Origin: Anastrepha obliqua
Lineage: Eukaryota; Arthropoda; Insecta; Diptera; Tephritidae
Reading direction: 5' to 3'
Length of the DNA: 64,000 nt
Assembly: GCF_027943255.1 (NCBI RefSeq)
Contig: NC_072893.1
Coordinates: 61,660,001-61,724,000, forward strand
The position numbers were made by a program, and so were the translations under genes. Below, piece after piece: positions 54,855-64,000 of the stretch. Every line of letters begins with the position of its first letter. Position 1 is the stretch's first letter. A model generated the notes under the pieces. The model saw only the letters and a list, made by a program, of their open reading frames with translations. It did not search any database and was not told where the DNA came from.

Positions 54855-54895
54855 ATGCTTCGCTTAAGGTGAAACATTGTCACGGATGGCAGCCA

Positions 54896-54901
54896 TTTTT
54901 T
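54896..54901 (+). terminator. T-run, likely RNA polymerase III terminator of tRNA-His
   Basis: Six T residues about 42 bases after the tRNA gene; the first T-run of four or more downstream. Confidence 0.6.
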
Positions 54902-55443
54902 GAATTTAGTTATTTTATTTATTTGCAGGAACAAATTTAAAAATAACTTACAACATAAACCGAAATTTAAACACTTTCTTTGCATATTTTTTCGAATACT
55001 AATTTTTTTTATAAAAGAAGCAAGTTCTGGGAATATAATTTTTATTTAATAAACTTTTTTATACTTCAATTACACGGTGCTACAGTGAATCAGAACTTTT
55101 GAAGTGACGTGATGAGCACTGTAGATCTAGCCGAGAACGACGGAGAACCGTGTTCAAAAAATTTTTAACATCCTCAATTATTTATCGTTAAAAAACCGAT
55201 TTTTGGTATTTTCCGACACTTAAAAATTCGTAGCTCGTCTGCATTTTATCCGATTTCCAATCTTGAAACAGTTTTGTTGAGGTTAATGTTAGTTCTTCTG
55301 ATGCATGTCCTCTATTTTTCGAGCTAAGCAAAAATAACCACTGATTTTTCAACACAAAACTTAAATTGTAGTAAATTTTTTCAATTTTTGCGAGTTTAGC
55401 GAGATGTTGTCGATAATATTGAAATTTATTAGTAGAAAGTCTA
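54902..55443. other. Non-coding, nothing recognised
   Basis: The minus-strand open frame 55520-55188 has no recognised content. Confidence 0.4.
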
Positions 55444-55955
55444 CTGGGTTGCCAATATTCGACGGACCCATCTGGTAACCCTGTATCTTTTGACAGAGAT
55501 GTCAGATCGCTTAATGACATACCGCGTTAGAAGCATCAGTCCAAGCAGATTTTTACCATGGAACAGTACACGCCACACGAGCGCTCCCAAATTGTTGAAA
55601 TTTACATTCAACAAAAGAAGTCAATTGTCAAAACTCCACGTGCGTATAAAAAATTAAATAATGTGAAACGTGCGCTTTCTAAGAACACCATTAAACGTTT
55701 GTACGAAAGGTTTTCGACTGGTGATGCTCTTTCTAATCCAAAGAGGCCAAATCAAAACCGACCAAGGCGATCGGATGAGAATATTGCTCTTGTACGGGCC
55801 AGTGTTGAGACGTCGCCAAGGATATCCCAAAACCGCAGTTCTCAGCAGTTGGGCATTGCTCGGACCACTTTACAACGAATTATCCGCATTGATTTGCATT
55901 TATTCCTGTATAAGATTCAATTCACGCAAAGATTTGTCGAATATGGGCAACCCTG
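55444..55955 (+). mobile_element. CAGGG-ended DNA transposon derivative, copy 2 (512 bp)
   Basis: The left end CTGGGTTGCCAATATTCGAC and the right end GTCGAATATGGGCAACCCTG are flanked by TA at 55442-55443 and 55956-55957. Same family as 42948-43523, but the internal deletion reaches further left: after the TTCACGCAAAG segment it goes directly to GTCGAATATGG. The two copies were thus shortened by different deletions. Confidence 0.9.
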
Positions 55956-55998
55956 TATAGCTGTGTCTATTTCGAATGTAAAAAAATCAGTAATCTAA
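55558..55998 (+). CDS. DNA-binding region of a DD41D-like transposase (146 aa), copy 2
   Basis: Same start as 43062 (MEQYTPHERSQIVEIYIQQK). Both helix-turn-helix regions are complete (YTPHERSQIVEIYIQQKKSI; SQQLGIARTTLQRIIRIDLH) with the basic linker between. After FLYKIQFTQRF the frame enters the right terminal repeat and ends in flanking DNA. No catalytic domain. Differences from copy 1 are scattered substitutions, none creating a stop. Confidence 0.7.
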   Translation: MEQYTPHERSQIVEIYIQQKKSIVKTPRAYKKLNNVKRALSKNTIKRLYERFSTGDALSNPKRPNQNRPRRSDENIALVRASVETSPRISQNRSSQQLGIARTTLQRIIRIDLHLFLYKIQFTQRFVEYGQPCIAVSISNVKKSVI

Positions 55999-56500
55999 AA
56001 CAAAAAAAAAAAAAACAAAACAAATTTATAAGAAATTTTCCCAGTGAAGAAAGTTTTTGTAGAAATAAAATGAAAACAGAACATTCTCGAGTTGAACAGA
56101 GACCGTAGAAGACTATTAAAATGTCAAAAAAAAAACAGAATAATGCAAAAAGTAACGCAATTTGCTGACTTCACTTCTGCAATTTTCTGACGTACCCGGA
56201 CGTAGTATTACCTAACTAAACCTCACCTACCCTTACGTTAACGAAATCCATCCAACCGTACACAATGTGAGACAATCGAACCCATTGTGCTGTTTTTCTG
56301 CATTGCAAAAGGAAGTCATTTTGATTAGTTTGCAATGCCAACCTATCCAAACTCGATGTAACCTTGAATAATTTACTAAATAGAACCCTACGTAGCACAA
56401 TTCTACCTATTGCATTGTACTTTATGTGTACGCGATTCAAAACATCTACAAATAAACGTAACGTATCTTTACCTAGCATAACACAAAATAACATAACCTT
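55958..56500. other. Non-coding, nothing recognised
   Basis: AT-rich; an A-run near 56002. If the exon-like ORF at 56503-56748 is real, this would be intron sequence on the minus strand. Confidence 0.35.
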
Positions 56501-56502
56501 AC

Positions 56503-56748
56503 AGGATGGTCACGATAGTCTTCATTGGATACTAAATTACGTACATTTAAACTTGCTCCAATTGCAATATAAGGTCTATCTACGCTATATGCATTTAAAT
56601 TTCCGTCATCAGAATCTTCTGTCTTTGTTGAAATTTGCTCGTCTTGGATTTTTCGTAAGACTGGTTTGGAGATACTTATAACATCCGCATACTTTATACG
56701 GTCACGGGTTTCTGATAATGCCAAACCATCGGAATCGTTATCGGTAAA
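56503..56748 (-). other. Exon-like ORF of unknown identity
   Basis: The minus-strand frame reads SFTDNDSDGLALSETRDRIK followed by YADVISISKPVLRKIQDEQI, then STKTEDSDDGNLNAYSVDRP and YIAIGASLNVRNLVSNEDYR. Composition is balanced, with charged and Ser/Thr residues and few low-complexity runs. A consensus-like splice donor (CCT|GTAAGG) follows at about 56504-56498. The frame is closed upstream by a TGA near 56768; a clear acceptor with pyrimidine tract was not found. No transposon similarity was noticed. It could be an internal exon of a host gene or a chance frame. Confidence 0.3.
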
Positions 56749-56769
56749 AGACGCGTGCCGCGTTTTTCA

Positions 56770-58250
56770 TATCTCCATTTTTTAATTGCAGTAGTGCACA
56801 TTGAACAAACATATTCAGCTTCAAATCACTGACTTCCAATGTATGTGCGTTCAAAAAGAAGGCTTTCTGTCAACAAACATTCCGCAGATGTAACAAAAAT
56901 GATTACGCTTATCACACATTCTGATTTATGTTTACACAATAGATCAGCTCTGGTCGCAGTGCGTAATGGCCTTCTAATAATAATATGTTTACTTAATAAG
57001 TTTAGGTAAGGTTAGGTTAGGTTAGATGCACTTATGCTAAGTTTTAAAAGGTCTTGATCATTTAAGAGTGATGATTTCTCACACTCATTAAATTTTACAT
57101 GCCTACCAGCAAATTGCAAAGGGTTTTGCTGTGTCATGCAAGTTTCGGTTGGCCAGTTTGGATTAGGTAAGCTTGGGTTATAATGAGTTTTGATATGTTA
57201 GATGTATTCATAGTTAGTTAAACTTATTGCTGTCTTTCAAAATTAGCCACGATGAGCACTCTCGGTCTGCAGTATTCTTTCGCAGTCTTGGTTCAGCTGA
57301 ATTTTAAAAAATGTGGAAAAAAACCGTACAGTTTTTTATGTATGAAGATGAAAAATAGCTTATTTCGAGCACATTTAATTGGAGTTTAAAAATATGTACC
57401 ATATATACTTCTGGCCTCCGTTGGAACGTGGAAAAATTGCACAAATCAGAACTTGTTATTGAAAATTTCTTTTGAACGTCAATCGTTCAATCGTAGAATT
57501 ATATACCTGTACATTCATAACGCACATACACTCCCCTTCCCAAGACCATATTGAAATAAAAAATCGGTTGAAAAATGGGTTAGTTATGGATTTTTACTTC
57601 ATCAAAAACACCATAAATCGGTTTTTTAACAATAAATAAAAAATTTGAGGGTGTTTTGAATTTTCTAAACACAGTTTTGTGTTGTACTGGTCTTGACCTA
57701 AAAGGTGCACTATATCACTTGAAGAGTTCTTCCGTTTTATTTTTATTTTGTAGCACCGTGTTATTGATAAGAAATAAAAAAATGTTACTTTCGAAGAATA
57801 TTTCAACAATTTAAGCGGCCTCTCTGCTTCAGCCGTTGGAAGCATCCCTTTCTAAAGGAACCATTTCTGCTGGCTATTGATTTCAAATTACAACTTTCTA
57901 TACTGAAAGGATGATACAGATCTTTTACAGCAATTATTTTTGACTTATTAACTTTTTTCCAGGCAATTTAAAACCCTGTAATATGCATGCGAAATAGCGA
58001 AAAATTGAATCTGACATTCTTAAGAGCTATTTTAGCAGCGCCAGCAAAAGCTACTGCAGCCCTCCAGCTCAGCACTTCAAAGGCTTATTTACACTGAAAG
58101 AAAACAAAATCAATTTAAAGGGATAACTGAGGCAAGGATTTTGAAAGCGTCAAGTTTAATGCTATTGGGAGGATGGGATATTTTTGAAGCTTGTGAAACT
58201 TGTCAGTCTATGCAGTCGTTTATTCTTAGTACACGCACACAGGTTACATG
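56770..58250. other. Non-coding, nothing recognised
   Basis: Includes a GGTTAGGTTAGGTTAG run near 57005-57025. No gene or repeat boundary supported. Confidence 0.4.
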
Positions 58251-58327
58251 TATCACGTCAGTCCATAAGTTCGTGCGTTTTTTTAAGGTGGTTTTAAAAT
58301 TAATAAAAAAGATGTTTAAAGTATTTA

Positions 58328-59374
58328 TTAATCAATAATATATTTTCTTTCACTATTTACAATGTCTTTCCAACGTTTAGGCAAATTTTTAATTCCCTGC
58401 TCAAAAAATTGTTTGTCCTTGGAGCCAAAATACGCTTCGATATCCCTTTTTATAACTTCTTTTGAGGAGTAGTTCTTGTTGCTCAAATAGGATTGAAGTC
58501 CACGGAAAAGGTGATAATCACAAGGTGCAATATCCGGAGAGTATGGTGGATGCGGCATTAGCTTCCTTCTGAGCTCGTTCAGCTTGCCTAATGTTTGCCT
58601 TGCGGTATGAGGTCTTGCGTTGCCGGGGTCAAACAAAAGTTTGCGACTATTCACTAAAGACGGTCGATTTTTGTGAAGTGCCTCATTCAGGTTTGATAGC
58701 TGATGGGAATAATAATCAGCAGCCATCGTCTGGTTTGGTTCCAGAAGTTCATAATAAGCAATACTGGCTATATCCCACCAAATAGACAGGAGAATTTTCT
58801 TGGGGTGAAGACCATCTCTAGGGGTCGGTTCTGGTGTTTCATCTTTATCTAACCATTGGCGCTTGCGAACAGGTTTATTGTAAAGGACCCATTTTTCATC
58901 ACCATCAGTAACGATACGGTTCAAAAAACTTTAATTTTCAAGCCATTGCAGCAGCTGAGAACATACATTCACTCTCTGCTGAAGGTTGGCGACGGAAAGT
59001 CTATGCGGAACCCATTTTCCCAGTTTTGAAACTTTTCCCAACTGAACCAGGTGCCTGTGAACTTTTGTATGCGATGAATTTAACCTCTGAGCTATCATAT
59101 CGACTGTCAAATTTGGCTGAGCTTCCACGAGTTCGAGCAAGGCGTCGGAGTTAAAGACTTTAGGACGACCAGCGCGCGGGGCATCCTCCACGTCGCAGTT
59201 ACCACTTCGGAATTTTGAGAACCACTTTTGCGCAGTCCTTACACTCACGGTATTCTCTCCGTGAACAGTGTTTATTTCTGCAGCAGCAGTTGTTGCATTT
59301 TTATAAAAAAAACACAAAATATGCCTCTTATACGCGTTCGAAGATTCGATTTTATTTTTTAACAACACGTGCAT
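58328..59374 (-). pseudogene. Mariner DD34D transposase, one stop and a lost catalytic Asp
   Basis: Two open segments in the same frame. Segment 59374-58931 (147 codons) has the first helix-turn-helix region VRTAQKWFSKFRSGNCDVED, and the second region TVDMIAQRLNSSHTKVHRHL, followed by GKVSKLGKWVPHRLS. Segment 58924-58328 (198 codons) has TDGDEKWVLYNKPVRKR with the first Asp, LLFDPGNARPHTARQT, and PPYSPDIAPCDYHLF with the third Asp. The end is KRWKDIVNSERKYIID. The break is a single TAA where the 5.6 kb relative has GAA (LEN*SFLNRIV). In addition, TDGDEKW carries an extra residue, and FDPGNARPH replaces FHSDNARPH, so the second Asp is Gly. Inactive, but otherwise full length. Confidence 0.88.
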
Positions 59375-59457
59375 CTATCCGCTATTAAAATCACTTGTTG
59401 AATGCACAATATATCAAAAATAATATATATATACACATATATATGTATTATATATAG

Positions 59458-59719
59458 TTGGCGCGTACACCCTTTCTGGGTGTTTGGCCGAGCTCCTCTT
59501 CCTATTTATGGTGTGCGTCTTGATGTTGTTCTACAAATGGAGGGACCTACAGTTTCAAGCCGACTCCGAACGGCAGATATTTTTATGACAGAAATACACT
59601 CGGAGGTTTGCCATTGCCTGCCGAGGGGTTTTGGGTTTCACCGCGATTCGAACCAACGTTCTTCTCTGTGAATTCCGAATGGTAATCACGCACCAACCCA
59701 TTCGGCTACGGCGGCCGCC
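59458..59719 (-). repeat. tRNA-derived SINE inside the mariner
   Basis: Reverse complement: GGCGGCCGCCGTAGCCGAAT head, GGTTCGAATCGCGG (B box), CGGCAGGCAATGGCAAACCT, AGTCGGCTTGAAACTGTAGG, GGAAGAGGAGCTCGGCCAAA and GGGTGTACGCGCCAAC, followed by an (AT)-rich tail at 59420-59455. Complete; promoter boxes well preserved. It lies in the 5' untranslated part of the mariner. Confidence 0.9.
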
Positions 59720-60039
59720 TAGTTCCGCTATATTCCGCGACTAATATTTTGTATGCAAAAATCGTACAAAAGTGAAATTATGGGTAAAATACGCACGAAC
59801 TTATGGACTGACCTGATATTTCCTGAAGGCTGTAATTGTTCTTGTCCCCAAAGACTTTCATTATAGTCCAACTAATATAGCATTTTGCAAACCCCTTCTC
59901 AAATTTGTGAGTCCTTGATCTTATTGATTTTTCGAAAGCTTCTTATTTGTACAAAGCATAAAATTTACTTTAGATTCTTCTGATACGCTGTTAAGCTTCT
60001 GATTAGTATCGTTGAGGAAAGAACTCAAATTGTGATATA

Positions 60040-60270
60040 CAAGGTGAAGTTCAAAATAAATAAGACTGAGCTAAATTAGAAACGACAGAAGCTTTGTTCT
60101 GATAACTTCGAGTTTATTTATTTTGTATTTATTTATTTTATTTTATTTATTTATTCAAAATGGCCTCACGTCTCCTCGATACACTGTTTTACGCGATCTA
60201 AAAGCTTTTCGACAGAATGTTTCAGGTCATTGATCGGCATGTCCCTCAGGATGTCCGACACCACAAATTA
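60040..60270 (-). mobile_element. Mariner-type 3' end fragment
   Basis: The end CAAGGTGAAGTTCAAAATAA is preceded by TA (60038-60039). The minus strand near 60250-60165 reads ILRDMPINDLKHSVEKLLDR followed by VKQCIEET and a stop, which resembles the C-terminal end of Tc1/mariner transposases (family ending ...CIEAxGGHFE). Only the 3' end remains. Confidence 0.55.
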
Positions 60271-61590
60271 GGGAAGGAGGTCGGCCAATCACCTATCAGA
60301 AGAGTACGCGTTAATTATTTATTTTTAGTTCTTTAATATTAGTTTGGAGACATAGAAATCCATTATTTTCAATTGAAAAAAATAGTTATGATAATCGTAC
60401 TGCTTTATGTTTTTTAATGTTAATGATATGAACGGAAACTCATAATACAATACAACAATAACACTTAGTGCTGCCTCTTTTTAGTAAGTTGTTTCAACAC
60501 AAGTGCAATGATATTCCTACCCAACTTGCCAACCCTTGGACAGAATTCAGGGCATAATTAAAAAACAAAACAATTTAAATTAAAAAAAAAAATACAAAAA
60601 AACGAAATAACAACTTTCGAAACTTTGAGAAATAGAAAGCAAAATAAAATTATGTAGACCCCATGCATTTGTTAAGCCACCATACCAGAACTACATTGTT
60701 TCTCATCGTGTCTTGCCACTTGCGGTTGCATGCAGGGAATTTTCACAGATTGTCGCTGCCAGCGCTTCCCAGTTCTATGCGGGATTGGGCGAGAGAGTAG
60801 CGAAGTGAACTTTCAACCGCAGCAACATTGAATGCAGGATTAAACTTTTTTCTTCAGAATAACCTCTAGCAAAACTCGCTTAAATTTCTAGCTCCCTCAT
60901 TCCTTTTCACACTTCTTGTTGTTACAGTTGTTTTTATTGTTGCTTGTTTAAATGTTGACTGTGCTGATTATGAGCATTGAAAATGTTTGAAAGAGATATT
61001 AGCGGGTGTGTTTAAAGCGAGCAAGCGAACTGCTCGCTGGCGCACTTCAATCCTTGCAACCAGCACTCAACTATTGCAGTAGTTATTTTCTTGCAACGCG
61101 CCACTGCAACTATGTATGCATGTGTATGTTGCGGTAGTAGCTGCCGGGTCACGTGTGGCGTAGCAGTTAATTGCTGACCAAAGTCAAGTTGATCGTTTAG
61201 TGCCAATAGCAGAAGCAGCGTCTGGCGGCCACGCGTGGAAAGTTTCAAAGTTTCTGCGTTGTAAGTTGCGAGTTGCATTTTTTAATATTTAATAATTTTT
61301 CAAAACTTTGAATTTGAAAGTTATTGCTTTTCTTAGTGTTGGCGTTTTAATGAGCGCACGATGTTTCTTATTACCACTTCCAAACGCATCGTGTTGACGT
61401 TTTAGCCGCAAATTTGGCATTAATTAACAGTAGCATTGAACTGCTCGTCAACGTTGTATACCTTTAGGCGCTAACTTGCCGGATTGCTTGCTGAAAAAAC
61501 GATGAAAAACGATTAAAATGAATTTGTGTATTAATAGGCAGATTAATATTGAGCAAATTCTATATATTGACTGAAAATTTAGACATTTTG
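60271..61590. other. Repeat-poor non-coding DNA
   Basis: Nothing recognised apart from A/T runs near 60580. Similar in character to 47217-49185. Confidence 0.4.
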
Positions 61591-61591
61591 A

Positions 61592-61599
61592 GTTGTGCC
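61592..61599. repeat. 8-bp target-site duplication (left) of the MITE at 61600
   Basis: GTTGTGCC, identical to 61805-61812. Confidence 0.9.
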
Positions 61600-61804
61600 C
61601 AAGGCGAGTCTATTAAAGGTGGTATCGGCAAATCAGCTGATTTGTTTTTTTTTTTTTTTGCCGTGTCCATGTGGCTGTCAGCCCAGAATGCATCAAGGCG
61701 AATTCATTTCTTGTTTTCTATTTTGTAAATACTTTGCTTTGACAATGAAACGTACAAAACATTGTTGCTGGGCTAGTGCCACCACCTTTAATGAATGCGC
61801 CTTG
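61600..61804. mobile_element. hAT-like MITE, copy 2 (205 bp)
   Basis: CAAGGCGAGTCTATTAAAGG (then TGG) at the left and CCACCTTTAATGAATGCGCC (then TTG) at the right, with a perfect 8-bp duplication GTTGTGCC. Closely similar throughout to 47000-47208, including CCGTGTCCAT and TGACAATGAAACGTAC-like interior. Non-coding. Confidence 0.92.
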
Positions 61805-61812
61805 GTTGTGCC

Positions 61813-62142
61813 TCATTTCGTGCGTCCTAAGCGTTTGATATTTCTTACCTATTACATACAAACATAATTTTACATATAAATCTAAAATACGGCATTTTAC
61901 AACTGATACAATTTTAGTCACTCTCAAGCTAGTTAGTTCGACTTCTTCCATCAAATACCATTTCTTATGTAGAATCTTTTCTGAATAGTTCAGGTTTTCA
62001 TTGCAGGGAAGTTGTGAAAGTAACATCAGCGTATTTGCGCAATATGTAACAGCTGCTAAGTTCTTATCGAGAATATTTTTTTTGTTTTCTGTCGCTCCGT
62101 TCTCTTTGTCAATCTTCCGCGAATGCATTTTTAGCCAAGGTT
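61813..62142. other. Non-coding, nothing recognised
   Basis: The minus-strand open frame 62128-61718 overlaps the MITE and looks like chance. Confidence 0.4.
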
Positions 62143-62154
62143 ATGCAGAAACTG
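62143..62154. repeat. 12-bp target-site duplication (left) of the SINE
   Basis: ATGCAGAAACTG, identical to 62476-62487. Confidence 0.9.
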
Positions 62155-62475
62155 CCGCGGCCGCCGTAGCCGAATGGGTTGGTGTGTGATCACCATTCGG
62201 AATTCACTGAGAGGTCGTTGGTTCGAATCTCGGTGAAAGCAAAATTAATAAAAACATTTTTCTAATAGCGGTCGCCCCTCGGCAGGCAATGGCAAACCTC
62301 CGAGTGTATTTCTGCCATGAAAAAAGCTCCTCATAAAAATATCTGCCGTTCGGAGTCGGCTTGAAACTGTAGGTCCCTCCATTTGTGGAACAACACCAAA
62401 ACGCACACCACAAATAGGAGGAGGAGCTCGGCCAAACACCTAACAGAAGTGTACGCGCCAATTATGAATGAATGA
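62155..62475 (+). repeat. tRNA-derived SINE, complete young copy
   Basis: Head GCCGCCGTAGCCGAATGGGT with A box TAGCCGAATGGG (62167-62178) and B box GGTTCGAATCTC (62220-62231). The body contains AGCGGTCGCCCCTCGGCAGG, CTCCGAGTGTATTTCTGCCA and GGAGTCGGCTTGAAACTGTA. The 3' end GTGTACGCGCCAATT is followed by a short ATGA repeat tail. A perfect 12-bp duplication flanks it, as expected from LINE-driven insertion. RNA polymerase III promoter boxes are intact. This is the best copy in the window and the reference for the others. Confidence 0.93.
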
Positions 62476-62487
62476 ATGCAGAAACTG

Positions 62488-62780
62488 TTTGTTTTTTTCA
62501 ACTACAAATAACCGAGGCGATTGCTTTCGTTCTATTGGTAAAACGGAGAAGAAAACAAAAATCGATTGGCGCAATAGCAAACATGATTGCCATTCGTATT
62601 GAGTTACGTGAAAAGCTCTTGTCTTCTTTTTATCAGTTGCGTAGATTCGAATGCAATCTGAAGCATGGCTGTTTTCTAGCTAATGCTGCTCTGCTTGATG
62701 AAAATTCAATTCAGTTCTTTGGAAAAACAAATTTTTTTTTTAGGAACAGCACATAAAAACTGGCGTGAAAGTAAAGGGTG
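62488..62780. other. No supported gene
   Basis: The plus-strand open frame 62472-62756 (94 codons) begins in the SINE tail and has no recognised content. Confidence 0.35.
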
Positions 62781-62784
62781 ATTA

Positions 62785-63360
62785 ATTTACAGGTATCGGA
62801 TTTTAAATTGAAATTAAACAACGAAAATTCAAATTGATTGGGCAATCTTTATTATTTTTGTGTAACTATTCCTGACATTTATTTGCTTAAGAAAATATCT
62901 TTCAATTGTGGGCGCTAACTGCGCCGTAATTCGGTCATCCGTAAACATCAATTTTGAATGACTCGCTGCAGAACTTCTGTCGCTTTCTCGGGAATAAATT
63001 TAGTAATATTGGCTTTCAATCGAAGCTGACATGTCAAAAAGAGTTTAGAATTTACATACCGCCACAAATAAATGTTCAAAGGTGTGATATCACACGATTT
63101 TGGTGGCCCATCCACTGGTCCGAGACGAGAGATAAAATTAACATCGAAACGACAACGTAGTAAATCCATTGTTCCATGGGCTGTATGGCAAGTAGCGCCG
63201 TTTTGTTGCAACACAACATTATGGAGATCACAGACTTGAGTTTGCGACATTAAAAAGTCGTTTATCATGACGCGATAGCATTCGTCATTCGTTTTCATCT
63301 TTGAAGAGCTTTGGGCCGATGATTCCTCCAGGCAGCTCATAGCTTTAAGTTATATGTTTT
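62785..63360 (-). mobile_element. DD41D-type transposon relic
   Basis: A possible outer end AAGGGTGATTAATTTACAGG at about 62777. The minus-strand coding remnant covers only the C-terminal half. No matching opposite end was found before the Tc1 relic begins at about 63378. Confidence 0.6.
62948..63340 (-). pseudogene. DD41D transposase C-terminal half with both late Asp residues replaced by Asn
   Basis: The minus-strand frame of 130 codons contains LHNVVLQQNGATCHTAHGTM and SRLGPVDGPPKSCDITPLNI followed by YLWRYVNSKLF. Compared with the intact protein at 51312 (FQQDGATSH, TALDFFLWG), the second and third catalytic positions both read Asn instead of Asp. They are 41 residues apart, as in DD41D. 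The end PEKATEVLQRVIQN fits the family C terminus. The first catalytic region is not recognised upstream. Inactive; each Asp-to-Asn change is a single G-to-A in the coding strand. Confidence 0.75.
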
Positions 63361-63377
63361 AAAACATGAAATGGGAA

Positions 63378-64000
63378 TCAGTACTTTAAATGACTGCCCC
63401 GAGCATCTATATCACCTTGAAGTCTGCTTTTCTTAACATAAATAAATTTTTGATCATCATACTCCTGCCATTTTTCTAAAATAACGTCTTTGAGCTCTAC
63501 TCGACCTTTTGATTGTTTTTGTGCAACCTTTTTCTTTAAATATGCCCAAAAATTTTCTCTTGGATTAGTATCGGAGTTTTGGGCTGATGCATCTAATACT
63601 TTACTATTAAAAAGAAGCCATATTCTGACCATATGAGCTTTATATATTGGATCGTTGTCCTGGTAGAATTTAAACTGAGGTTTGTGTATTTTTTTCTTCC
63701 CTTTCCATACCTGGAAATTTACCAATTTTCTCTGCTGGTATAATATTACGCTTTCCAGTGCGTTTAATACCTGCTTCCACACTCTATTAGGTTCATCGAT
63801 GTATTACAGCATAACTTTAGTCACATCGCAGAATATCACATCATCCCAGTAGCTATCAGGCTGAGTCAGGGACGTTCTAGCGAAAGATAACTGCTTATCA
63901 ATATGCTGTGTAGAGAGCAGATGCTTCTTTCGAGCAACTGATAGATGTTGGCGGTCACATTTATTAATAAAAATTATTTCTTATTACAAACTTTTTTATA
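63378..64000 (-). pseudogene. Tc1-like (DD34E) transposase pseudogene, runs to the window edge
   Basis: The minus strand from about 63960 reads HLSVARKKHLLSTQHIDKQL followed by SFARTSL. Then DSYWDDVIFCDVTKVML carries the first catalytic Asp. Then PNRVWKQVLNALESVILYQQ, KPQFKFYQDNDPIYKAHMVR (second Asp) and a region ending AQNSDTNPRENFWAYLKKKV (catalytic Glu in the NPREN block). The C-terminal region KDVILEKWQEYDDQ ends at a stop near 63378. One residue is missing between the second Asp and the Glu (33 instead of 34), in the DASAQN stretch. A stop separates the first and second blocks near 63805. The N terminus probably lies beyond the window. Confidence 0.8.

Larger units (their letters stand above)
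58253..59816 (-). mobile_element. Mariner element with a SINE inside
   Basis: The left end TCACGTCAGTCCATAAGTTC (then GTGCG) and the right end CGCACGAACTTATGGACTGA (then CCTGA) are inverted repeats, flanked by TA at 58251-58252 and 59817-59818. Without the SINE at 59458-59719 the element would be about 1.3 kb, the normal mariner size. The same family supplies the 3' part of the chimera at 5268-6326. Confidence 0.92.

Noticed and set aside
57005..57025. Telomere-like GGTTAG repeat
   Set aside because: Only about three units, in the middle of ordinary sequence; it is similar to common CCTAACCTAA runs near repeats.
62001..62756. Open frames beside the young SINE as genes
   Set aside because: They run into or out of SINE sequence and show no recognised motif.

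Overview
The window is nuclear DNA from an insect, most likely a higher fly and plausibly a tephritid fruit fly. I infer this from the AT-rich unique sequence, the eukaryotic tRNA gene with internal promoter boxes, a tRNA-derived SINE present in about ten copies, and a dense mix of mariner, rosa-type, piggyBac, hAT and Jockey/R1-type elements. No complete host protein gene is visible. Nearly everything recognisable is transposon sequence in layers of different age, separated by AT-rich non-coding DNA.

Layout. 0.6-2.3 kb: Jockey-type LINE relic. 3.9-6.3 kb: two mariner relics, the second a chimera of two families. 7.9-8.4 kb: short mariner derivative keeping a DNA-binding ORF. 9.3-10.3 kb: Tc1 and LINE fragments. 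11.9-14.4 kb: old piggyBac-like element with a LINE inside. 14.5-20 kb: SINEs, a small CAGGG-ended element and an R1-like LINE. 20.7-25.2 kb: three mariner relics and a SINE. 25.6-28.9 kb: a LINE split by a TTAA-flanked non-autonomous element, then an R1-like LINE split by a hAT element. 31.5-34.3 kb: a LINE split by a piggyBac-like element with an almost open transposase, then a second LINE. 36.1-40.4 kb: mariner, LINE and DD37D relics, and a SINE split by the second copy of the 7.9 kb element. 41.7-46.3 kb: LINE, two small CAGGG-ended elements and a mariner relic. 47.0 and 61.6 kb: two copies of a hAT-like MITE with perfect 8-bp target duplications. 49.2-50.1 kb: decayed Mutator-like transposase gene. 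51.2-52.5 kb: a structurally complete DD41D transposon with an uninterrupted 360-codon transposase. 54.78 kb: tRNA-His(GUG). 55.4-60 kb: DNA transposons and a SINE inside a mariner. 62-64 kb: a young SINE, a DD41D relic and a Tc1 relic running to the window edge.

Two points stand out. First, 51195-52507 looks potentially autonomous. Second, two unrelated Tc1/mariner families persist as roughly 0.5 kb derivatives that keep terminal repeats and an open reading frame for the N-terminal DNA-binding region but have lost the catalytic domain. A third family shows the same layout in decayed form. These could act as transposition repressors, which is inference. Two short exon-like ORFs (near 35.4 and 56.6 kb) are the only candidates for host coding sequence. 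All homology calls were made by eye from translated motifs; no database search or alignment program was run.
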